Shown one piece after another: positions 1-6,393 of a DNA stretch of 8,117 bases (the stretch's first letter is position 1; the number at the start of each line of letters is the position of its first letter). A program made the position numbers and the translations under genes. The DNA is from Methanocorpusculum sp. Lineage in GTDB: Archaea > Halobacteriota > Methanomicrobia > Methanomicrobiales > Methanocorpusculaceae. A model generated the notes under the pieces. The model did no database searches. It saw nothing but the letters and a program-made list of their open reading frames with translations, and had not been told where the DNA came from. The stretch covers positions 1-8,117 of the forward strand of contig DALTWN010000040.1 of assembly GCA_029987045.1 (NCBI GenBank), read 5' to 3'.

Positions 1-609
1 GAGCTTACCGATGCGTGTACCTGTTATCTTGTGGATCGTGCCTTCTCCGATACCGAACCGTTGCCGATTGGAAAACCGATAGACAATGTCGAGATTATTC
101 TTCTCGATGATGCAGGAAAACCCGTGCCGGAGGGAGAACAGGGTGAAATCGGTGTCCAGGGAATCTGTCTGTCTCCCGGCTACTATCATGATCCGGAAAA
201 GACAGCTCAGGCGTTTGTGGAAAGCCCGGTGCGGAAAGGTGCCCGTATCTATAAGACCGGCGATCTTGCCCGGTATAATGAGCGGGGAGAACTGATGTAT
301 CTGTCACGCAAAGACTATCAGATAAAGCACCTTGGTCGCCGCATCGAACTCGGTGAACTGGAAACGATTGCGGATTCGCTTCCTGCAGTGGCACGGTCCT
401 GTGCTCTCTATCACCATGAACGGCACAAGATATTCCTGGTTGTCGAGCTTGAGAGCGGAACCGACACTGCCGTGCAGGATATCATGGCCCGTCTGTCGGC
501 AGAACTTCCGAAATACATGGTTCCGAACAAAATACTTATAATCGATAAAATGCCTATTAACAGTAACGGCAAAATCGACAGATCGGCCTTGAAGGAGTAT
601 CTCATATGA
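1..609 (+). CDS. Amino-acid adenylation enzyme (NRPS A-domain / DltA-like), C-terminal part
   Basis: The gene is open at the left edge: frame 1 reads from base 1, so the true start lies upstream (a GTG at 31 is internal). The 202 visible residues begin at or just after core motif A5 (ELTDAC, probably the E of YGPTE). They contain A7 (YKTGDLARY), A8 with the hinge region (SRKDYQIK...GRRIELGELE) and A10 (NGKIDR, its lysine codon at 571-573, the catalytic lysine in this superfamily). Such enzymes activate a carboxylic acid, usually an amino acid, as an AMP-ester and load it onto a phosphopantetheinyl carrier protein. The chain ends soon after A10 with no fused carrier domain, so it is a stand-alone A enzyme; a carrier protein lies two genes downstream. 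Most specificity-pocket residues are outside the window, so the substrate is unknown. A D-alanine ligase (DltA) or an NRPS A-domain are both possible. Confidence 0.93.
   Translation, partial: ELTDACTCYLVDRAFSDTEPLPIGKPIDNVEIILLDDAGKPVPEGEQGEIGVQGICLSPGYYHDPEKTAQAFVESPVRKGARIYKTGDLARYNERGELMYLSRKDYQIKHLGRRIELGELETIADSLPAVARSCALYHHERHKIFLVVELESGTDTAVQDIMARLSAELPKYMVPNKILIIDKMPINSNGKIDRSALKEYLI
594..597 (+). promoter_or_regulatory. Shine-Dalgarno site for the formyltransferase gene
   Basis: GGAG (within GAAGGAG) lies inside the last codons of the adenylation gene, 8 bases before the ATG at 606. It supports 606 as the start and fits translational coupling through the ATGA stop/start overlap. Confidence 0.75.
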
Positions 610-1460
610 ACGGAATTTTCCAGCATATTGTAGTAATCGGGTATGGAAAGATAACGGGAGAAGTTCTCTCGTTTGTGAATGCACAGAAAGAAAAATACGG
701 GTATACCCTGGAATTCATCGAGTATGAAATCCATCCGGTAAGCATTACGCATAAGATATGCACCGATGAGAACATCCCGTATTCCCAGTTGCCGGAAAAA
801 GCGAAAGTAACGGAAAAGCTCATGGCATTACAGGAAAAGACCCTGATTATTAGCGCAAGCAACAACTATCTTTTCCCTGCAGATATCGTCAATAAGGAAA
901 ATATCACGGTCATCAATTTCCACAATGCACTTCTGCCGAAATTCCCCGGACGCAATGCACCGTCATGGGCGATGTATGAAAAGGAAACAGAAGCAGGCAT
1001 TACCTGGCACTATGTGACGCCGGGGGTCGATGACGGTGCGATCATTGTTCAGAAGAAGACACAGATCGGTCCGGATACCAAAGCCTATGAACTTGCAGGT
1101 ACGCTGATGAAACTCGCGTTCGAAGGATTCTGCGAAAGTTTCGAAGGTGTAGTTACGGGAACCGCACCGGTCACCCATCAGGTGTTCCCGCCGAACCGCA
1201 AGATCTATCTCTCGAAGATGGTTCCGCAGGACGGTGTCTTCTCTCTGGATGACAAACCGGAGGATATCTATCGTTTGCTCCGTTCCACCGATTACGGACT
1301 GAATGATATCTTCCCGCACATGAAGACCACCTATCAGGGAAAACCCGTCGAGATTATCAGGTACCGCAAGATCGATGCGGCAAAGCAGGAAGACGACGGG
1401 TCCATCTATCTGCCCCTGGATGCCGCCTCCGTCCTTAAGTTAAAATATAAGGAAATATAA
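606..1460 (+). CDS. Formyltransferase, 10-formyl-THF-dependent type (Fmt/ArnA/LgrA F-domain superfamily)
   Basis: This 284-residue protein has the fold signature of the 10-formyltetrahydrofolate-dependent formyltransferases. It has an N-terminal Rossmann-like start (IVVIGYGKI, about residues 8-16), then INFHNALLP (about 103-111) and GVDDGAII (about 140-147). These supply the catalytic triad N104, H106 and D142, as in Fmt, GART and ArnA. A glycine/proline block (PGRNAPSWA) follows the HNALLP loop. The remaining ~80 residues (from about 205) resemble the short C-terminal region of sugar formyltransferases more than the full Fmt anticodon-side domain. The ATG overlaps the upstream stop as ATGA and has a GGAG at good spacing. 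Its neighbours are an adenylation enzyme and a carrier protein, so a likely acceptor is the amino group of a carrier-bound aminoacyl thioester; an amino sugar is the main alternative. Initiator Met-tRNA formylation is unlikely, since archaea do not use fMet. The family is clear; the substrate is inferred. Confidence 0.88.
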   Translation: MNGIFQHIVVIGYGKITGEVLSFVNAQKEKYGYTLEFIEYEIHPVSITHKICTDENIPYSQLPEKAKVTEKLMALQEKTLIISASNNYLFPADIVNKENITVINFHNALLPKFPGRNAPSWAMYEKETEAGITWHYVTPGVDDGAIIVQKKTQIGPDTKAYELAGTLMKLAFEGFCESFEGVVTGTAPVTHQVFPPNRKIYLSKMVPQDGVFSLDDKPEDIYRLLRSTDYGLNDIFPHMKTTYQGKPVEIIRYRKIDAAKQEDDGSIYLPLDAASVLKLKYKEI

Positions 1461-1486
1461 AGAATAGGAAACAGTATCCTGTCAAT

Positions 1487-1490
1487 GGAG
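1487..1490 (+). promoter_or_regulatory. Shine-Dalgarno site deciding the carrier-protein start
   Basis: GGAG sits 6 bases before the ATG at 1497 and overlaps the alternative ATG at 1485. The 1485 start has only a distant AGGA about 15 bases upstream, so 1497 is the better start. Confidence 0.65.
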
Positions 1491-1496
1491 TTACTT

Positions 1497-1733
1497 ATGA
1501 ATACGGAAGAAAGAATTATCAATATTCTTGGCGGAATCAACGAGAAGATTCTCACCTACGACGGTCCGAACATGATGGAAGATGGAACGCTTGATTCCTT
1601 TGAACTGATCGAAATCGTCAGTCAGCTTGAAGAAGAGTTCGATATTGAAATCGATCCGGATGATGCAGTCATAGCAAACTTTGGAAACAAAGCATCTATC
1701 CTGAATCTGATGAAGAAATACGTAAAAGACTAA
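1497..1733 (+). CDS. Acyl/peptidyl carrier protein (phosphopantetheine-binding)
   Basis: This is a stand-alone acidic carrier protein of 78 residues, normal for ACP/PCP/DltC proteins (about 75-80). The key motif is GTLDSFELIEIV, in which Ser34 of DSFE is the expected 4'-phosphopantetheine attachment site. It is followed by the acidic helix II (QLEEEFDIEI) typical of carrier proteins. The start at 1497 is chosen over 1485 because GGAG is at correct spacing only for 1497; the longer form would add MELL. It lies 36 bases after the formyltransferase stop and ends the operon. The natural partner for loading is the adenylation enzyme at the window start, and the natural modifier is the formyltransferase between them. 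It needs a phosphopantetheinyl transferase, which is not visible here. The DSFE/EEEF context resembles DltC as well as discrete NRPS carrier proteins, so the pathway is not settled. Confidence 0.88.
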   Translation: MNTEERIINILGGINEKILTYDGPNMMEDGTLDSFELIEIVSQLEEEFDIEIDPDDAVIANFGNKASILNLMKKYVKD

Positions 1734-1746
1734 AAATTATTCAAAT

Positions 1747-1772
1747 ATTTTTCACTTTTTTTGTAAAAAAGT
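1747..1772. terminator. Bidirectional terminator between convergent genes
   Basis: The 46-base gap between the carrier-protein gene and ftr is strongly A/T-rich. Positions 1754-1761 (ACTTTTTT) pair perfectly with 1765-1772 (AAAAAAGT) around a 3-base TGT loop. Each strand therefore carries a T-tract: TTTTT and TTTTTTT on the plus strand, TTTTTT on the minus strand. Poly-T runs are the main intrinsic termination signal in archaea, so this probably ends both transcripts. Confidence 0.7.
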
Positions 1773-1779
1773 ATTGGTG

Positions 1780-2694
1780 TTAGATACAGTCCTTCAGATA
1801 GAACTTGTATGGTCCGAGATTTCCGCCGTAGTTTCCTGCGGAGATCTTGACGATTCCCGGAATCGTTGCAGCAGTGTGGATGCCTGCTTTCATGGCGGCC
1901 TTTACTGCATCTTCATTGACACCGTTGATCACGATTTCATAGACTGCTTTTACGCCGTCAGGGACATTGGTCTTCAATCCTTTGGCAATGACAGCTTCAC
2001 GAATCGTCGGACAGTATTTTTCGTTCGTGGATGCAGTCACGAATTTGTAGAATTTGGAACCGACCTTTGATCCGGAAGACACTACGCCTCCCGGGAACGG
2101 AGTGATGGCACCTCTGACATCCTTGATGGCGTCTGCGGCAACGGCTGCTGCGGATAATGCTGACATCTGCGAGTCGCCCAGAATGAAGAAGTTTCCGCCG
2201 GCGATTGCCTTGATTGCGGTGACTTCTTCTTCGACGACGAAATTGCCGCCCATCAGTGGAATCGACCAGCATTCGGTGCCGCCGACGGTGACCTTCTTTT
2301 CGAACTTGTCTCCGAAATAGTGGAGTTTGACCGGCAGTGAAATGGTTTCTCCTTCGTGTTTTTCCCGTTCGATGTGGCCGTTGAAGGCAGCTGTCGTTGG
2401 AACCGGCATGATACAGTCGGATACACGGGATAAGACCTGTTCCTTGATCATGCTCCGCTTCGAGCAGATGAGGATGGCATATCCCGGACGGTGGTCGGGA
2501 GTTTCACTGGGGGAAAGGTAGGATTCGATACCTGCCTCGCAGGGACAGCGAATGGTTGAGGAGGCAAAGCCGGTAGCTTCGGTTGCTGCCCAGAATGCCC
2601 AGTCTTTGGTTGCCGCGGTAATGATAATCCGGGCGGCCCAGACATTGAATGCCTCTGCATAGGTATCTTCGATGGTAACGCCGTTAATTTCCAT
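1780..2694 (-). CDS. ftr: Formylmethanofuran:tetrahydromethanopterin formyltransferase
   Basis: The protein catalyses the second step of CO2-reducing methanogenesis: it moves the formyl group from formylmethanofuran to N5 of tetrahydromethanopterin (or sarcinapterin). It is cytoplasmic. It has 304 residues, against about 296-300 for known Ftr proteins. The N-terminus MEINGV.IEDT.AEAF, the block KEATGF/TEATGF...CP.EAGI, the central GGNF.I..SQ, the PFPGG(V/I)V.S.SKVGSK stretch and the C-terminal VKISAGNYGG.LG all match my memory of the Methanopyrus kandleri enzyme closely, with no frameshift or gap. The start at 2694 is fixed by this conserved N-terminus. No good Shine-Dalgarno precedes it. It faces away from fhs across a 141-base intergenic region and converges with the carrier-protein operon. 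It is the clearest sign that the host is a methanogen (Ftr also occurs in some methylotrophs and Archaeoglobus, but the rest of the window fits a methanogen). Confidence 0.97.
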   Translation of the reverse strand: MEINGVTIEDTYAEAFNVWAARIIITAATKDWAFWAATEATGFASSTIRCPCEAGIESYLSPSETPDHRPGYAILICSKRSMIKEQVLSRVSDCIMPVPTTAAFNGHIEREKHEGETISLPVKLHYFGDKFEKKVTVGGTECWSIPLMGGNFVVEEEVTAIKAIAGGNFFILGDSQMSALSAAAVAADAIKDVRGAITPFPGGVVSSGSKVGSKFYKFVTASTNEKYCPTIREAVIAKGLKTNVPDGVKAVYEIVINGVNEDAVKAAMKAGIHTAATIPGIVKISAGNYGGNLGPYKFYLKDCI

Positions 2695-2788
2695 ATTACT
2701 TATCTATTGGCTATAACACTACTTAATCTATGGTATTTTGACAGATTTTTCCCTGTCCATTGAGAGGGATATGGAAGATAAGCCCATC

Positions 2789-2796
2789 TTTATATA
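2789..2796 (+). promoter_or_regulatory. TATA box of fhs
   Basis: TTTATATA is a near-perfect archaeal TATA element. A transcription start about 25 bases downstream of its centre would fall near 2818, giving a leader of roughly 18 bases that just includes the GAGG ribosome site at 2822-2825. Confidence 0.7.
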
Positions 2797-2821
2797 TTTT
2801 CAGAGTAAATAGTACATCATT

Positions 2822-2825
2822 GAGG
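2822..2825 (+). promoter_or_regulatory. Shine-Dalgarno site of fhs
   Basis: GAGG (in TGAGGT) lies 10 bases before the ATG at 2836 and supports that start. Confidence 0.6.
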
Positions 2826-2835
2826 TTTACCTTAT

Positions 2836-4503
2836 ATGTTGTCCGATATCGAAATCGCCCAACAGGCGAAGATGAAGAAAATTACCGAAATCGCAGCATC
2901 TCTCGATATAGATGCCGACGAGATCGAGCTCTACGGTAATTATAAGGCAAAGATTTCCGATGAACTGGAAAAACGTCTGTCAAAGAACAAGGATGGAAAA
3001 CTGATTCTTGTTACGGCAATCAATCCGACCCCGGCAGGAGAAGGAAAGAGTACAACTTCGGTCGGTCTTGCAGAAGCGATGCCGAAGATCGGCAAGAAAG
3101 CCATGCTCTGTCTGCGTGAACCATCGCTTGGTCCGGTGTTCGGTGTCAAAGGCGGTGCGGCAGGCGGAGGGTATGCCCAGGTCATTCCGATGGAAGACAT
3201 CAACCTTCATTTCACCGGCGACTTCCATGCAATAACTGCGGCAAACAACCTTCTCTGTGCGATGATCGATAACCATATCCATCAGGGAAATGCTCTTGAT
3301 ATCGATCCGAGAAGAATCATCTTCAAGCGCTGCATGGATATGAACGACCGTGCACTGCGTAACTGTATCATCGGTCTTGGCGGCATGACGAACGGGTTCC
3401 CGCGTGAGGATCATTTCCTGATTACGGTCGCATCGGAAATCATGGCGATTCTCTGTCTTGCCAACGATATCGATGACCTGAAGGCACGTCTCGGCAACAT
3501 CATCTTCGGATACAGCAGAAAGGGAACCCCGCTCTATGCACGTGATCTGAAGGCAGTCGGATCCATGGCGGCTCTTCTGAAAGATGCAATCAAGCCGAAC
3601 ATGGTCCAGACGCTGGAAAACACGCCGTGTCTGATTCACGGCGGTCCGTTCGCCAACATCGCTCACGGATGCAACTCGGTCCGTGCAACCAAGCTCGGTC
3701 TGAAGATGGCGGATTACGTCATTACGGAAGCTGGTTTCGGTTCCGATCTGGGTGCAGAGAAGTTCCTGGATATCAAGTGCAGATATGCAGGTCTTACTCC
3801 CAATGCCATCGTCCTTGTCGCGACCGTCCGTTCCCTGAAATACAATGGCGGCGTCAAGAAGGAGGATACGGCAAAACCGAATGTCGAGGCAATGAAGAAG
3901 GGTATGGTCAACCTGGAAGCACACATCGAGAACCTCAAGAAATTCGGTGTTCCAATCGTTGTTGCTATCAATCGCTTTGCAGCTGACTCCGATGAAGAAC
4001 TCAAGATTCTGGAAGAGAAATGCAAGGCACTCGGTGCAGACTTCGCTCTGTCGGAAGTCTTTGCCAAAGGTGGAGACGGCGGTATTGAGCTTGCGAAGAA
4101 GGTCGTTGCAGCCTGCGACAAACCGTCGAACTTCAAGTGCATCTACGATATCGAGAAGCCGATCAAGGAAAAACTCGAGACCATTGCAAAAGAGATCTAC
4201 GGTGCAGACGGTGTCGTCTATTCTGCCCAGGCAGAATCTGCAATCAAGGACATCGAAGCGCTCGGCCGTGCGAATCTGCCGATCTGTGTCGCAAAGACCC
4301 AGTATTCCCTTTCCGATGATCCGAACAAGCTCGGCCGTCCGAAGGGATTCAAGATCACTGCAGCGACCGTCCGTCTCTGCAACGGTGCAGGATTCATTGT
4401 CATCGAGACCGGTGATATCATGACCATGCCGGGACTTCCATTGACTCCTGCAGCATGCGGCATTGACGTCGACAACAACGGTAAGATCTCCGGATTATTC
4501 TGA
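2836..4503 (+). CDS. fhs: Formate--tetrahydrofolate ligase (10-formyl-THF synthetase)
   Basis: The enzyme makes 10-formyltetrahydrofolate from formate, ATP and tetrahydrofolate in the cytoplasm. It has 555 residues, the usual bacterial/archaeal length (about 555-560), and is intact. The P-loop-like ATP site TPAGEGKST is at residues 65-73. It is followed by the family signature [27 protein letters not shown] and a second signature, [12 protein letters not shown], where the usual RALK-type motif has a serine. The C-terminus ([13 protein letters not shown]) is also typical. Start 2836 has a TATA box and GAGG at suitable distances. The gene is followed by purH, which uses its product, and preceded divergently by ftr. 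Most hydrogenotrophic methanogens run C1 chemistry on methanopterin, so a folate ligase here implies a working folate pool, probably for purine synthesis and formyl transfer. Confidence 0.97.
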   Translation: MLSDIEIAQQAKMKKITEIAASLDIDADEIELYGNYKAKISDELEKRLSKNKDGKLILVTAINPTPAGEGKSTTSVGLAEAMPKIGKKAMLCLREPSLGPVFGVKGGAAGGGYAQVIPMEDINLHFTGDFHAITAANNLLCAMIDNHIHQGNALDIDPRRIIFKRCMDMNDRALRNCIIGLGGMTNGFPREDHFLITVASEIMAILCLANDIDDLKARLGNIIFGYSRKGTPLYARDLKAVGSMAALLKDAIKPNMVQTLENTPCLIHGGPFANIAHGCNSVRATKLGLKMADYVITEAGFGSDLGAEKFLDIKCRYAGLTPNAIVLVATVRSLKYNGGVKKEDTAKPNVEAMKKGMVNLEAHIENLKKFGVPIVVAINRFAADSDEELKILEEKCKALGADFALSEVFAKGGDGGIELAKKVVAACDKPSNFKCIYDIEKPIKEKLETIAKEIYGADGVVYSAQAESAIKDIEALGRANLPICVAKTQYSLSDDPNKLGRPKGFKITAATVRLCNGAGFIVIETGDIMTMPGLPLTPAACGIDVDNNGKISGLF

Positions 4504-4509
4504 ATCTTC

Positions 4510-4524
4510 CCTTTTTCTCTTTTT
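4510..4524 (+). terminator. Poly-T terminator after fhs
   Basis: Two T-runs (CTTTTTC and CTTTTTC) start 9 bases after the fhs stop, without a clear stem. This is the usual form of an archaeal intrinsic terminator. With the separate TATA box before purH, it suggests that fhs and purH are at least partly independent transcripts. Confidence 0.55.
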
Positions 4525-4568
4525 CGCTGAATTTCGCCGTGTTCTTCACTCAGTGGAGACGCCCAATC

Positions 4569-4576
4569 TTAATATA
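4569..4576 (+). promoter_or_regulatory. TATA-like box of purH
   Basis: TTAATATA lies 24 bases before the purH ATG. A start site about 25 bases downstream of its centre would fall at about 4597-4600, so the transcript would be leaderless or nearly so. A good GAGAGGAG at 4577-4584 is 16 bases from the ATG and would then not be transcribed, or would be too far away to work well. Confidence 0.5.
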
Positions 4577-4600
4577 GAGAGGAGCACATAGTAATAACAT

Positions 4601-6094
4601 ATGACACTTGCACTGCTCTCTGTCTGGGACAAGACCGGTATCGTTGAACTGGCCAAAGCTCTGACGGCAAAGAATATCGGCATTCTTTCTTCGGGAGGAA
4701 CAGCCAAGGCGCTTCGTGATGCCGGTATCCCTGCGAAAGATGTTTCCGAGTACACCGGATTCCCGGAAATGATGGACGGACGGGTCAAGACCCTGCACCC
4801 CAAGGTACATGGCGGACTGCTCGGCAGACGCGGTATCGATGACGCGGTCATGAAGGAACATGCAATCGAACCGATTGACATCGTCTGTGTCAATCTTTAT
4901 CCGTTCGAAGAGATGTCCAAGAAGAATCTGCCGATCGACCAGCTGATTGAATACGTGGATATCGGTGGTCCGGCAATGATCCGTGCAGCATCCAAGAACT
5001 TCAAGGATGTCACGGTTATTGTGGATCCGGCAGATTACACAGAAGTAATTGAGGCGGTAAAGAACGGAGGGACTACCTATGAACAGCGGTTCCGTCTGGC
5101 GGCAAAGGCATTCACCCGTACTGCCGCATACGATGCAGCCATCTCGAACTATCTGCAGGGTATGGGCAAGGAGTTTCCGGACACGTATACTGTCCAGTAT
5201 ACCAACGGCCGTGTGCTCCGGTATGGTGAAAATCCGCACCAGAAAGCAGCCGTCTATGGTACGACAGGCATTGCCGGCCAGACCTCCGGCCAGGGCAAGG
5301 AGATGTCCTACAACAACTATCTGGATGTCCATGCAGCCGTTTCACTCTGCCGTGAACTCACGGGATTTGCTACGGTCATCGTCAAGCACAACAACCCCTG
5401 CGGTGTTGCACTCGGCAAGAACCAGTTCGAATCCTATATCAAGGCACGTGATGTAGATCCGGTCTCTGCCTACGGATCCATCGTCGCGATGAGCACGGAA
5501 GTCGATGAGGAACTGATGAAGGAAATCTGTTCCACCTTCGTTGAGGTCCTGGTCGCACCGTCCTACACCAAAGCGGCACTCGAACTGTCGAAATCGAAAC
5601 CAAACATGCGTCTGATCACCCTGCCGCCGGCAGCAGATGCCGATGAAATCCGTTCCATCGACGGCGGTGCTCTCGTTCAGAGAACCCCGGCATACTCGGA
5701 AGACTGGAAGGTCGTTTCCAAGCGTGCGCCGACTGCAGATGAACTGGAAGCAATGAAGCTTGCCTGGAAGGTCGTCAAGTTCGCAAAGAGCAATGCAATC
5801 ATCTACGCGAACAAGACGGAGACGGTCGGTATCGGTGTCGGTCAGATGAACCGTGTCAATTCCGCTCAGATCGCCATTGAAAAGGCGGCGGAGTTCGGAC
5901 GGACCATGAAAGGAACCGTCGTCGCATCGGATGCATTCCTGCCGTTCCCGGACACCCTGGAGGTCGCTGCAAAGGCAGGTGCGACAGCACTTGTCCAGCC
6001 GGGAGGATCCATCCGTGACGATGAAGTCCTGAAGCGTGCGGATGAGCTCGGTATTGCGATGGTCTTTACCGGCGTCAGATACTTCCGCCACTAA
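4601..6094 (+). CDS. purH: Bifunctional AICAR formyltransferase / IMP cyclohydrolase
   Basis: The protein carries out the last two steps of IMP synthesis: it formylates AICAR with 10-formyl-THF, then closes the ring. It has 497 residues, slightly shorter than many bacterial PurH proteins (about 510-530), and both domains are complete. Residues 1 to about 145 form the MGS-like cyclohydrolase domain (ALLSVWDKTGI, SSGGTAKAL, GRVKTLHPKVHGGLL). The rest is the transformylase domain, with RYGENPHQ and the catalytic Lys-His pair K262-H263 in IVKHNNPCGVA, ending in QPGGSIRD and MVFTGVRYFRH. The ATG at 4601 is the only reasonable start, because an in-frame TAA (4595-4597) lies just upstream and homology begins at residue 4. 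Many methanogens instead use the separate PurP and PurO enzymes, so fused PurH beside fhs points to a folate-dependent purine route. The family call is very secure. Confidence 0.97.
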   Translation: MTLALLSVWDKTGIVELAKALTAKNIGILSSGGTAKALRDAGIPAKDVSEYTGFPEMMDGRVKTLHPKVHGGLLGRRGIDDAVMKEHAIEPIDIVCVNLYPFEEMSKKNLPIDQLIEYVDIGGPAMIRAASKNFKDVTVIVDPADYTEVIEAVKNGGTTYEQRFRLAAKAFTRTAAYDAAISNYLQGMGKEFPDTYTVQYTNGRVLRYGENPHQKAAVYGTTGIAGQTSGQGKEMSYNNYLDVHAAVSLCRELTGFATVIVKHNNPCGVALGKNQFESYIKARDVDPVSAYGSIVAMSTEVDEELMKEICSTFVEVLVAPSYTKAALELSKSKPNMRLITLPPAADADEIRSIDGGALVQRTPAYSEDWKVVSKRAPTADELEAMKLAWKVVKFAKSNAIIYANKTETVGIGVGQMNRVNSAQIAIEKAAEFGRTMKGTVVASDAFLPFPDTLEVAAKAGATALVQPGGSIRDDEVLKRADELGIAMVFTGVRYFRH

Positions 6095-6104
6095 AAATAG
6101 TATG

Positions 6105-6139
6105 CAGGGATTTCCTCCCTGTTATTTTCAATCTTTTTT
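6105..6139 (+). terminator. Hairpin and T-tract terminator after purH
   Basis: CAGGGA (6105-6110) pairs with TCCCTG (6116-6121) around a 5-base TTTCC loop, 10 bases after the purH stop. A run of six T follows at 6134-6139. The position and form fit a purH terminator. Confidence 0.65.
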
Positions 6140-6337
6140 CTCTGTCGTTTCGGTTGCTTTATGCTTCTGACGTTTGGTCATTCCGGGAGCGAGTGTCCGC
6201 TGTTCCCGGCAGCTGGTGGTGATGCCTGTATGTATCTTATAGCGTGCGAAGTTCTCAGTCATACGAGTTGATGGGTTTTTTGCAGGGATAAACCATACGA
6301 TTTTCTGCGCGTTCGCATGTTTGACGTATTGTGCGAC

Positions 6338-6345
6338 TATAAATA
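6338..6345 (+). promoter_or_regulatory. Possible distal TATA box of the AAA ATPase gene
   Basis: TATAAATA matches the archaeal TATA pattern. It would start a transcript near 6367 with a leader of about 65 bases. It is weaker in position than the box at 6386, and the two could be alternative promoters. Confidence 0.35.
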
Positions 6346-6385
6346 ATCTCCGATATTGGGGTTTTCGATTTCTTCGAATAAAATG

Positions 6386-6393
6386 TTTATATA
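6386..6393 (+). promoter_or_regulatory. TATA box of the AAA ATPase gene
   Basis: TTTATATA, the same octamer as before fhs, lies 40 bases before the ATG at 6434. The predicted start near 6415 gives a short leader with AAAGTGAT (6421-6428), a one-mismatch Shine-Dalgarno sequence, 5 bases before the ATG. Confidence 0.65.

Larger units (their letters stand above)
2695..2835. promoter_or_regulatory. Divergent ftr/fhs promoter region
   Basis: This 141-base gap drives ftr leftwards and fhs rightwards. The strongest element is the A/T block at 2788-2800, which reads TTTATATA on the plus strand and AAAATATATAAAG on the minus strand, so it could serve either direction. Between it and ftr lie two interleaved inverted repeats: TCCCT (2750-2754) with AGGGA (2765-2769), and TCCAT (2756-2760) with ATGGA (2771-2775). 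I see no convincing separate TATA box close to ftr. Whether the dyads are operators is inference. Confidence 0.55.

Noticed and set aside
31..609. GTG at 31 as the start of the adenylation gene
   Set aside because: The frame is open from base 1 and bases 1-30 already encode residues that fit the region just after motif A5, so 31 is an internal codon.
606..1460. Methionyl-tRNA formyltransferase (fmt)
   Set aside because: The superfamily matches, but archaea do not start with formyl-methionine, the C-terminal region is short and unlike Fmt, and the operon context points elsewhere.
1461..1496. Small ACAG/CTGT stem before the carrier-protein gene
   Set aside because: Only four base pairs. A structure this small occurs easily by chance.
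1485..1733. ATG at 1485 as the start of the carrier protein
   Set aside because: The GGAG ribosome site overlaps this codon and is well spaced only for the ATG at 1497.
2980..3924. 314-codon open frame antisense to fhs
   Set aside because: It lies fully inside a certain gene, has a composition rich in C, H and R, no recognisable domain and no ribosome site. It is a by-product of codon bias.
4550..5332. 260-codon open frame antisense to purH, and a similar one at 5342-6091
   Set aside because: Both mirror purH codons, show no motif, and would need an unlikely full-length antisense gene.
6161..6271. 36-codon ATG frame in the purH-cdc48 gap
   Set aside because: No ribosome site, no promoter at a suitable distance, no recognisable sequence, and it overlaps the GC-rich hairpin.
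6210..6275. Possible C/D box guide RNA (GTGATG and TTGATG near 6219 and 6269)
   Set aside because: Neither matches the full RTGATGA box C and no properly spaced CTGA box D follows.
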